Of a stretch of DNA of 64,000 nucleotides, positions 36,688-44,359 are shown one piece after another. The notes below the pieces were generated by a model. That model searched no databases. It was given only the letters and a program-made list of their open reading frames with translations, and had not been told where the DNA came from. Numbering within the stretch: position 1 is the first letter of the stretch; every line of letters begins with the position of its first letter. Origin of the DNA: Deltaproteobacteria bacterium (GTDB lineage: Bacteria; Myxococcota_A; Polyangia; JAAYKL01); the NCBI GenBank assembly GCA_016935665.1, contig JAFGQN010000064.1, forward strand, positions 62,001-126,000, written 5' to 3'. The translations under genes and the position numbers were made by a program.

Positions 36688-38109
36688 CTACTCGCTGCCG
36701 AAAGCGGCATCGAAGGACACGCCGTCGAAAGGCACCACGATGATCTTGCTGCCGTGGTTGGAGTTTGCCGGTATCTGGTTGTCCTTATCCACGTCGGCCA
36801 CGGCCCATGTGATATGGGTGGGGTGACCGTTTTCCAGCACCACGCCCGGGCGCTCCATCTTGTACCACTGGTTGCAGGTGCCGTCCTCGAAGCAGAAGAT
36901 CTTCTCCCATTCCCTGGGAGACCAGCCGTAGCCGTTGTCCTGCCAGTCGTGGATGCCGTCCTTCGAATACACGTGCCAGCCCACGCGGTCTCCGGACCCC
37001 GAGTAGATGACGTGGTAGGTCCCTGCGCTGTACCAGATGTGGGGATCTTCCTCCCAGTCGAAGGTGGGTTTGTTCACGCGCGGGATTGAGTCCCGTTTCG
37101 GGTAGATGGATTTGTTATCGCGGGTGGGATAGGACCACGTGGGCGTCTGCTGCACGTAGTTTCCGCACAGGGTGTCAGAAATTGCGATGTATCCATTTCG
37201 CTGCACAATCTGGAACCTGCCGTCGTGACGCTGAACGAGACTGACATTGGACTGGTAGAGCGCCAGCTTCGGTTCGCAGCTCGTCCACGGGCCGTCGAGG
37301 GAGTTCGACTTATAGATGGTGAAGGGACGGGTCTCGCTCACCACGACGGCGTAGGTCCCGTCCAGCAGCTCCAGAGCGCTGACGTTGTGCCCCTTGTGTG
37401 GCTGTGAGCCGGCGTCATTCCACACATAGTCCACGCGCTCGTAGGGCCCCAGCACCCCTTGCGCGCTAATGGCATGGTAAGCGTCAGAGCCCAGCCAACC
37501 CGGGTTGAACGAGTCGGTGATTGCGTTCCAGGTACTCATGAACATGTGGTACTTGCCGTCCTTTGCTTTGATGATTTGAGCGTCCCAGTAGTAGTATTCG
37601 GGCCCGATTCCCGCGCCGCGGGCGCTCTCTATGCCGTTGCAGAGGTCACGCGGCCGCACGCCGTCAACGCCCCAGGTTTCGGAACTCAGCGAATCGCAAG
37701 TGATGGGTCTCGGTTTGAGATAGTCCATGAACGGCCTGGGCGTCGTGTCAATTTCGATGTCCGTATCCGTGCCGGTATCCGTATCCGAGTGAGTATCTGT
37801 GTCTGAGTCGGTGTCCGAGTCAGTGTCAGAATCCGAGTCGGTATCCGAATCCGAGTCTGTGTCCGAATCCGAATCCGTATCCGTGTCGCTATCCGTATCC
37901 GTGTCGGCATCCGTATCCGTATCCGTATCGGCATCTGTGTCTGAATCCGCATCTGAGTCCGTATCCGTGTCAGAATCGCTATCCGAGTCCCCGCTTCCAT
38001 TTTCGGTTTCGGTATCGCTATTTTGATTTGCCGATTCACCGCATGACGAGAGTGAGATACTCAAACTAAAAGTGGCGATATAGAAAACAAACGTTCTCAA
38101 CATTTTCAT
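36688..38109 (-). CDS. Five-bladed propeller glycoside hydrolase lipoprotein (GH43/GH62/GH117-like)
   Basis: A 473-residue lipoprotein with signal and lipobox SLSSC (Cys23), an Asp/Ser/Thr repeat linker (about residues 37-117) and a beta-propeller catalytic domain. [61 protein letters not shown] and [16 protein letters not shown] show the repeated blade pattern W-D/E-D-x-x-h-x-x-x-D/A-G-x-Y-H. An Asp-Asp-Glu set typical of clan F-like propellers is plausible, but residues cannot be fixed without a structure match. Substrate may be arabinose side chains or another plant or algal glycan. The composition is more GC-rich than its neighbours. Confidence 0.75.
   Translation of the reverse strand: MKMLRTFVFYIATFSLSISLSSCGESANQNSDTETENGSGDSDSDSDTDTDSDADSDTDADTDTDTDADTDTDSDTDTDSDSDTDSDSDTDSDSDTDSDTDSDTDTHSDTDTGTDTDIEIDTTPRPFMDYLKPRPITCDSLSSETWGVDGVRPRDLCNGIESARGAGIGPEYYYWDAQIIKAKDGKYHMFMSTWNAITDSFNPGWLGSDAYHAISAQGVLGPYERVDYVWNDAGSQPHKGHNVSALELLDGTYAVVVSETRPFTIYKSNSLDGPWTSCEPKLALYQSNVSLVQRHDGRFQIVQRNGYIAISDTLCGNYVQQTPTWSYPTRDNKSIYPKRDSIPRVNKPTFDWEEDPHIWYSAGTYHVIYSGSGDRVGWHVYSKDGIHDWQDNGYGWSPREWEKIFCFEDGTCNQWYKMERPGVVLENGHPTHITWAVADVDKDNQIPANSNHGSKIIVVPFDGVSFDAAFGSE
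37757..38000 (-). repeat. Asp/Ser/Thr linker repeat in propeller glycosidase
   Basis: Six-base D-S and D-T units (DTDSDSDTD type) over about 240 bases directly after the lipobox region. It has the same role as in the other lipoproteins here, but this linker uses Thr in place of Gly, so it seems to have grown on its own. Confidence 0.8.
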
Positions 38110-38360
38110 ATCTGTCTACCTTTCCTAATGTAAAAATAGAGGCTTTGTCTCCGTTTCCTGTCGTATAAAATCGAAAAGTGTGGACAATGCGCCTTCCTGA
38201 GTACGTGGGGGGCCGACATCAATAGCGGGGGGATTTATAAAAAAAAACCAAAAAAATAGTAACTATCGAGCGAATACACCGATGTGGCGGTGTCCTAACA
38301 AATGAGCGATCATTCTTTTTGTCTTTATGATTTCAATTCACGCCCCCATTGCGCCTTGTC

Positions 38361-39062
38361 CTATGAACGCAGCAACACATACACCGCCCCGGTACCCCCA
38401 TCGAACGGACGCGCTGAGGTGTAGGCCAGGACTTTTTTGCCCATGGCCCCCCGGGTGAGCCACGCGCGCAGTTTTTCCTTTAGAACGGGGATATTGTTTT
38501 CTGAGCCCAGTCCCCGGCCGTGGACTATCAAAACGCATTTTTTCCCGGACTTGTACGCTTTGTTGATGAACTCTGCCACATGTTGGCGGGCCTCATCTCG
38601 CGTCATGCCGTGCAAATCCAGGTGTGCCTGAACCGAAAATTCGCCCTTGCGCAGCTTTTTTACGATGCGACGATCCAGGCCGTTAATGAACGCTTCGATG
38701 TACTCATCTGTATCGGCAATGTCGAAATGCCCTTTGCCATGAACCAGCTCATCCAGATGTCGCATGACCAGTTCGGAGTCGTCCATGGCATGAATATCGT
38801 CGCGAATCCGATGTTCTTTGGGTGCTTGTTTATGCTCAATGGGCATGGTCCCTTCCATCATTTGCGAAAGAATCAGCTTTTCTTCATCGATGGCGGGCGA
38901 CACCGGTTCATTGTTTACGTTTTCTTCGCTGGGTGTCATTTCCTTCAAATCAGCCAACTCAGCTTCCTTCTCCGCAAGGGTCTGTTTTAATTTCCCGAAG
39001 GGGCGATTGGAAAAAGTCGGCGTTTTTTGAGGAGTTTGCTTTTTCTTTTTCTTCGAAGCCAT
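38361..39062 (-). CDS. Smr-domain protein
   Basis: A 233-residue protein. The lysine-rich start (MASKKKKKQ), a charged helical region and a C-terminal Smr domain (about 145-233) with LDLHGMTRDEA and VLIVHGRGLGS are clear. The motif LDxHGxxxxxA plus HGxGxG defines the family. Smr domains nick DNA or cut RNA, and stand-alone Smr proteins act in ribosome rescue or recombination control. Its first 76 bases overlap the 3' end of the upstream transporter gene in another frame. Confidence 0.9.
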   Translation of the reverse strand: MASKKKKKQTPQKTPTFSNRPFGKLKQTLAEKEAELADLKEMTPSEENVNNEPVSPAIDEEKLILSQMMEGTMPIEHKQAPKEHRIRDDIHAMDDSELVMRHLDELVHGKGHFDIADTDEYIEAFINGLDRRIVKKLRKGEFSVQAHLDLHGMTRDEARQHVAEFINKAYKSGKKCVLIVHGRGLGSENNIPVLKEKLRAWLTRGAMGKKVLAYTSARPFDGGTGAVYVLLRS

Positions 39063-40351
39063 GGCGTATTCGCGCTTTCGTCGTTATCAAACTGATTGCC
39101 TGCATATAGTACTGCGGAAATCCAGATTACAATAAAGCAAATGGCGACGAGCGCCAACCATCGGTAGGATAGCAGTGCAGATAAAAGCAGCGTGGCGTTT
39201 ACACTGATGGCCTTGGCGGTGCGGTGTATGAAAATATCCGCAAATGCTTTTGCCCTGTATCTGGATTCTGAAGGCAGCAGGACATACAGACTTTCTCGTG
39301 CCGACTGGTTGATGGAATAGTTGAGTCCATTGTCAAACACACATAAGAGGGCTCCCATCGCGAGTATCGGTGCGATTAAAAACGCCCCGGAACCCATCAA
39401 AAGCAATGCTGGCAGAAACAGCAACGCCCGGGTGACTCCCAGCCGTGTCATGACCACTCCTGTGAGCAGCAGCTGCACCGAGAGAGATACGATATTTACG
39501 ATCATGTACACTGTGGAAAAACAGGCGCCGATGTCCGCGCCATCCAATGTTGTTGCTACAACAGATGTAAATTGGAAATCCACCAGCGAGGAAACGATTT
39601 CGTAACTTCCCACAATCAGGGCGATGGCCATAATGTATTTGGAACGGATGAGTCTCGAAACGGGCAGAGGCGTTTCAGGAGATGGGGGTGCAAGGGAATG
39701 TTCGCTGTGGACAACGGCAGATGGGCTGAATCGCGACGCTATCTGTGCCAGCAGCGCAATGACAACTGTAATTCCGGAGCCGACAAACAGCCATTTGGAA
39801 ATACTCATATGCAGCAGCAGCCCTCGGGTGACGGTTGCTCCGAAAGCCCCCCCCAGTACGCCGCCAAACACAATCATGCCGTAAAGCCGTTTCACCTGGT
39901 CTTTGCTCACCGAATCGTTGAGAAACGCGAAGAATGCGCCTACCATGACCATATTGAAAAGGTCACCAAAAACGTAAAACGCCCACACAAACGATACACT
40001 TTGTGTGGCAAAAAAGGCCAATGCAACCGCAATCGTCAACATCAAACCGGACATCATTGCAATGAGATGGCTTTTACGGTACGCGCGTGCCACTGCAACA
40101 AACAGTACCATTGCAACAAATGCCACAATCATGTTGATATTTTTGGCCAGCAATTCACTTTGCGCCGCTGTGAATGTGTAATCCAGAAAACGAAGCGGAT
40201 GTGCATCGTAGTATTCAACAAAAATCGATTTCTTTAGTGGTTTTAAAATCCAGAAAACCCCGATAATGCAAAAAAGTTGCAGGCTCATCAGTAGTGCGAA
40301 TGGCCATTCCGATTTGCTGGGGTATATATATTGAATATTTCTTCTAAACAT
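38987..40351 (-). CDS. Npt1/Npt2-like nucleotide transporter family membrane protein
   Basis: About 454 residues and 11-12 membrane helices. WPFALLMSLQLFCIIGVFWILKPLKKSIF and FGDLFNMVMVGAFFAFLNDSVSKDQVKRLYGMIVFGGVLGGAFGA match the ATP/ADP-translocase-like branch of the MFS fold found in many free-living bacteria. Substrate is unknown; the family name does not prove nucleotide transport. The start is uncertain (ATG 40351, 40420 or 40471, none with a good ribosome site). The basic C-terminal tail (RRKRKSKLLKKRR) is encoded inside the Smr gene start. Confidence 0.7.
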   Translation of the reverse strand: MFRRNIQYIYPSKSEWPFALLMSLQLFCIIGVFWILKPLKKSIFVEYYDAHPLRFLDYTFTAAQSELLAKNINMIVAFVAMVLFVAVARAYRKSHLIAMMSGLMLTIAVALAFFATQSVSFVWAFYVFGDLFNMVMVGAFFAFLNDSVSKDQVKRLYGMIVFGGVLGGAFGATVTRGLLLHMSISKWLFVGSGITVVIALLAQIASRFSPSAVVHSEHSLAPPSPETPLPVSRLIRSKYIMAIALIVGSYEIVSSLVDFQFTSVVATTLDGADIGACFSTVYMIVNIVSLSVQLLLTGVVMTRLGVTRALLFLPALLLMGSGAFLIAPILAMGALLCVFDNGLNYSINQSARESLYVLLPSESRYRAKAFADIFIHRTAKAISVNATLLLSALLSYRWLALVAICFIVIWISAVLYAGNQFDNDESANTPWLRRKRKSKLLKKRRLFPIAPSGN

Positions 40352-40544
40352 AGATGTGAAGTGTATCAGAATTGGTTTACGAATCGAAAAAAGGGTCCGT
40401 TGGTAAATGCATTTATCCATATTACATATTTGTTGTAAAAATGAATCGTGAAGTGGACATGCAAATGGCATAGTGTTACTATTTCTTCACACTGTTTACG
40501 ATTTAATGTTTTCCGAAATTACTAAAATCCTTTGGGGGGTATAA

Positions 40545-41795
40545 ATGGATAGCGGTGACATTCCGGAAAATGTGTTGAAACACGGGCGAAATGACTCCAG
40601 TCAGCAGGTGTTTTCATCTTCTGGAGCTCTGATTAAACAGAAGCCGATCAACGTTGATTTTTCCAGACTGGAAAAGATGGAAACTATCAGCAAAATAGCC
40701 GGCGGAGTGGCTCACGATTTAAATAATTTTCTTGCACCCATTATCAGCTATGCGGAGCTCGCCATCGACGATTTAAGTGAGGATGAAGTTCTGTACTACG
40801 ATATGGAACAAATCCTTGAGGCTGCGCGCTACGCTCACGGCCTGGCACGGCAACTGCTGGCGTTTTGTCGGGAACAAAAGCCAACTTATTCGGTTATCAA
40901 TTTAAATAAATCGGTGAAAGGCGCAAAAAAAATGCTGCGGCGTTTGTTGCGTGAAAATATTATATTGGATTTTCGTTTTGACCCCAATCTGGAGAGTATC
41001 GTTGCCGACATTTCCAGCATCGATCAGATTCTGATAAATATGACAGTTAATGCTCAGGATGCGATGCCTATGGGCGGAAGATACGTGATTGAGACGTCCA
41101 ACGTGATTCTTGACGACATGTTCGTTCGGCGTAATCCGTTCGCCAAACCCGGGGACTATGTGATGATTTCGTTTTCTGACAACGGTCACGGGATGTCCGA
41201 GGAGGTGAGGAAGCGCATTTTCGAACGTGGGTTTTCCACAAAAAAGGGCGCAGGTACTGGGTTTGGTTTGGCGACGGTGCAGTCCGTTGTGGAGTCACAG
41301 GGAGGATTTATTCAGGTCATCAGCGACCTGGGGCAGGGCACCTGTTTTAAAATTTTTCTGCCACCGGCCAGACACCCGATAAACAGTATTCTGGTGGATG
41401 ACGAACATGAGATTGTAAAAGGCAATGGCGAGTGGATTCTGATTGTGGATGACGAAATTCCCGTTCGCCGTCTGAGTACGCGCATCCTCGATAAATACGG
41501 CTACCATGTTTTGGAGGCGTCTTCGGGAGAAGAAGCGCTGGAAATACTTTTTAAAAAGAAAGGGAAAGTGGATTTGGCGGTTATCGATTTGGTGATGCCG
41601 CAAATGGATGGTTTGCAGGTGCAACACGAAATTCGGCAACATTTTCCTCATGTCAAAACACTGATAATGTCGGCCTATGAGCCCGAGCATGTCCAGCATT
41701 ATTACTTTGTTCGCGAAAAACAGGAAATACTTCAGAAGCCGTTCACAGTGGGGGCGTTGGCCAGAACAGTACAGCAGGTCCTGTCAGACGATTAA
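40545..41795 (+). CDS. Hybrid histidine kinase with C-terminal receiver domain
   Basis: A 416-residue soluble hybrid kinase. The HisKA domain has IAGGVAHDLNN with His57. An HATPase_c domain follows, with N-box INMTVNAQDAMPMGG, G1 FSDNGHGM and G2 GAGTGFGLATV. A receiver domain (about 297-416) has IVDDE, the phospho-acceptor in VIDLVMPQMDG, and the conserved Lys in LQKPFT. There is no sensor or membrane domain; the first 40 residues are short and polar. The kinase-plus-receiver order suggests signalling through a phosphorelay. GGGGGG lies ahead of ATG 40545. Confidence 0.92.
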   Translation: MDSGDIPENVLKHGRNDSSQQVFSSSGALIKQKPINVDFSRLEKMETISKIAGGVAHDLNNFLAPIISYAELAIDDLSEDEVLYYDMEQILEAARYAHGLARQLLAFCREQKPTYSVINLNKSVKGAKKMLRRLLRENIILDFRFDPNLESIVADISSIDQILINMTVNAQDAMPMGGRYVIETSNVILDDMFVRRNPFAKPGDYVMISFSDNGHGMSEEVRKRIFERGFSTKKGAGTGFGLATVQSVVESQGGFIQVISDLGQGTCFKIFLPPARHPINSILVDDEHEIVKGNGEWILIVDDEIPVRRLSTRILDKYGYHVLEASSGEEALEILFKKKGKVDLAVIDLVMPQMDGLQVQHEIRQHFPHVKTLIMSAYEPEHVQHYYFVREKQEILQKPFTVGALARTVQQVLSDD

Positions 41796-41819
41796 TCATT
41801 AACGGTTCGGGCTGGCGCC

Positions 41820-43775
41820 TTAACCCTTCGATTTTAATTTGTACAAAGAAACGTTATTTTCCCGCAGAATTCGTTCGTATTTATTTGATTCGCGAAGCAA
41901 CTCAAGGAATTCCTTTTGCTCTTTGATTTTTTTAGCGTTTCCTCTGCGGCGACGTACATCCAAATCCAGCAATATGCCGTATTCGGGTTTTTTGAATCGG
42001 TATCCCTTCAATTTGGTGCTCCATATTCGGTGACGTGCTGCAAAATGTGGGACAAGGTGTTCGGATGCGAGAACCGATGCATCAGGGGGAATCATTTTTT
42101 TGATTTTTTGGACCGTTTGCGCAGTGGCGCGCTGGTTTTTATCCGGGTCTCGTATCAGATTTTCGTATCCCACTTTAAATGAGGGATTGGGCCAGAAGAT
42201 CCCGTAGGCGGCGGACATGGCAAATGCAGAAAACAGCATTCCCATCACCAATGCACTGCGAAGTTTCTCTGCATTCAGTTTAAGTGCCGATGCTATCTTA
42301 CCATTGGATATGGATGCCAGCACCGCGGGCACTGCGACAAATAACAGCGGCGCCAGCCAGGTGGAATACTGCATTGATATGCTGTACTGCCGGCTTCTGG
42401 AGCTTAGTAATATCATTGACAATCCAAACACATACAGGATGAAATATCTGCCTCTTAAAAACGGCAGACCGAGAAGCGGCACTATCAGCTGCAGGAGATA
42501 CACCACTTTGTCTTCCTGGAGCATATATCGAAACATATACATTGGATTGGTCACCGCGCTGAGGATGATGCTGGTGGGGACCGAATGATCTCCGATGAAA
42601 AAGGCCTTGAACGTGTTGTCGTAGGAAACGGCTTTGGAGACTGCCGTCACATAGATAACCGCACCGTAAAGGACCGCTGTCGCAATCGCGGTCAGCGCAA
42701 CACGTTTGGGTTTTCCGGTGAAGAATGCGTACATCCCGATACACAGCGCGATTGCAACCATATCCTCACGACAGAGCATAAGCAGGCACAGAGAAACAAA
42801 AAAGCGTCGCATCGCGCCGGTTTCGAGGAAATAGATGCTCCACAGAATGAACGGTCCCGCCAGGATTAAGGAATGGAGTTCGTAAATAGCTGGACCGTGA
42901 AATATGGGGTGCAGCAGATATATGATGGCGAGCGCTGCTCCCAGCCAGGGATTGCGTCCCTGATGGGTTGCCAGCAAAAACAGCGGGATGACGCCACTGG
43001 CAATCCACGCACACTGAAATGTCAGTAGCACTTCCGCCTCTGCCCCTGGCCAAAGAAGCAGCAGCGGTGATATTAAGATGAGAATGGGATCGAAGTGACG
43101 TGCCGCGTGGGTGCCCTCTGGAACCAGCGAACATCCCAGTGGATTACCGTGGAGACTATGCCAGACACTGTTGATATAGAGTCCAAAATCCCAGCCTCGC
43201 GTCCCCAGATGCTCGTGATGTTGCAGTCCAAGGTGGGAAAGGAAAACGACCCATGAAATTGTTGCGGCTGCAACGACGAGCACAGGGAACAGACGTTTTT
43301 TTTTTTCGCCCGGGGCGAGTGCTGCTGCGAGAAATGGAATCTCGTACGCCACGAACGTCGCGATGATGCCCGCCCCGGCGCAGAGCAGCATCGTAAAAAA
43401 AGGAGCCTCTTTGGCCAGTGGATGCACGCCTGCATAGAAAACAAAGGGAAAGATGAGCAATCCGATGCCAAACCGATTTATCTTTTTACAAAACGCAGTA
43501 AACGTCGTCTCGCCCCGTTTTGCATAGCGTCTGTATGCGGCAAAACAGAGCGCGAAAAAAAACAAAGACGAAATCGAAGCATAAAACGCCACCTCTGACT
43601 GAAATTCGAAATTGTTTTCGAAAAGGAGTTGCTGTTGGCTCAAATGCGTGAGTTGCCAGATGATGAGACCAGGCAGTGCGCCGATGAGTACAGTCCAGAG
43701 AAACGGACGAAAGCGTGCCACCAGTTCATCTGAAATCTGAATGTTTGAAATTTTTTTGAAATAGTTTTTAAGCAC
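41820..43775 (-). CDS. DUF2079 multi-pass membrane protein
   Basis: A 651-residue protein with about 12 membrane segments. GWDFGLYINSVWHSLHGNP, then ARHFDPILILISPLLLLWPGAEA, is the DUF2079 core, related to GT-C glycosyltransferases; IYELHSLILAGPFILWS follows. The C-terminal soluble part (IPPDASVLASEHLVPHFAARHRIWS) is also typical. The start is GTG 43775, with GGAG 7 bases upstream. An extension to 43982 would cross a lysine-rich homopolymer region and add 69 unlikely residues. Substrate is not known; a role in cell-surface sugar transfer is inferred from the fold. Confidence 0.8.
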   Translation of the reverse strand: MLKNYFKKISNIQISDELVARFRPFLWTVLIGALPGLIIWQLTHLSQQQLLFENNFEFQSEVAFYASISSLFFFALCFAAYRRYAKRGETTFTAFCKKINRFGIGLLIFPFVFYAGVHPLAKEAPFFTMLLCAGAGIIATFVAYEIPFLAAALAPGEKKKRLFPVLVVAAATISWVVFLSHLGLQHHEHLGTRGWDFGLYINSVWHSLHGNPLGCSLVPEGTHAARHFDPILILISPLLLLWPGAEAEVLLTFQCAWIASGVIPLFLLATHQGRNPWLGAALAIIYLLHPIFHGPAIYELHSLILAGPFILWSIYFLETGAMRRFFVSLCLLMLCREDMVAIALCIGMYAFFTGKPKRVALTAIATAVLYGAVIYVTAVSKAVSYDNTFKAFFIGDHSVPTSIILSAVTNPMYMFRYMLQEDKVVYLLQLIVPLLGLPFLRGRYFILYVFGLSMILLSSRSRQYSISMQYSTWLAPLLFVAVPAVLASISNGKIASALKLNAEKLRSALVMGMLFSAFAMSAAYGIFWPNPSFKVGYENLIRDPDKNQRATAQTVQKIKKMIPPDASVLASEHLVPHFAARHRIWSTKLKGYRFKKPEYGILLDLDVRRRRGNAKKIKEQKEFLELLRESNKYERILRENNVSLYKLKSKG

Positions 43776-44359
43776 AAACAAGCTCCATTTTATAAAGGCT
43801 CCTGGTTTCGCAACGACGGACCGACAAACGGATGTGCCGGCAAAGGGTTTTTTCTTCTTTAAAATCAATAACAGTTCAATAAATGGTTTGCATCTAAAAT
43901 TAATACAGTATCCGTTTTTTTTTTTTTTTTGCCGTGGCAGAGGGGCTATTACCATACCATGCAGGGACATAGCCCTGGACATCTGTCATTTTTGAGTTTT
44001 AGGTCCAGGCAAATCTGGTACGGAAAAATACCACTGGTAGATGATATTTTGTGCGGAACAGATCGCATGAACAAGTTTGTACTGACGAGGACTGCTGTCA
44101 AACATCTTGAAACCTCGCGCTGGCAGATGCATATCCTCTGCTGTGTCACTGCAAAATTTTGATGACACTCCATCTTCTCGACCAAATGAACGACTTTTTC
44201 GACCGGATGGTCGTTTTTTTTTAACGACAGCGCAATTTCTGTCCTGCTGAAATTCAGATGGCGCGAAATGCTTTGGATTTTGGCCTCTGGCATGCTTCTC
44301 GAATTGAGTCCGCTGCGCTGCGACGGATGCAGCCTCGCAATTTCACTGGAGGTATGCTC
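43776..44359. other. Divergent intergenic region with long T-tract
   Basis: About 580 bases between the DUF2079 gene (leftward) and the IPT/kelch lipoprotein gene (rightward). It holds a run of about 16 T at 43915-43930 and a terminator-like hairpin near 44200. Open frames here are short and lack ribosome sites. The ribosome site GGAGG at 44348-44352 belongs to the lipoprotein gene. Confidence 0.5.
44200..44222 (+). terminator. Terminator-like hairpin with T-tract
   Basis: CGACC-GGAT-GGTCG (44200-44213) followed by nine T. A competing six-base stem AACGAC/GTCGTT uses 44189-44194 and 44210-44215. No gene ends here on the plus strand, so it would stop a short leader transcript or an unannotated RNA upstream of the lipoprotein gene. 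The stem is short. Confidence 0.4.

Noticed and set aside
38987-40351. Evidence of an intracellular parasite from the ATP/ADP-translocase-like gene
   Set aside because: Relatives of this family are widespread in free-living bacteria, and the surrounding genes indicate a free-living polysaccharide degrader.
43929-44162. 77-codon frame between the DUF2079 and IPT/kelch genes
   Set aside because: It starts next to the T-run, has no ribosome site and reads like random sequence.
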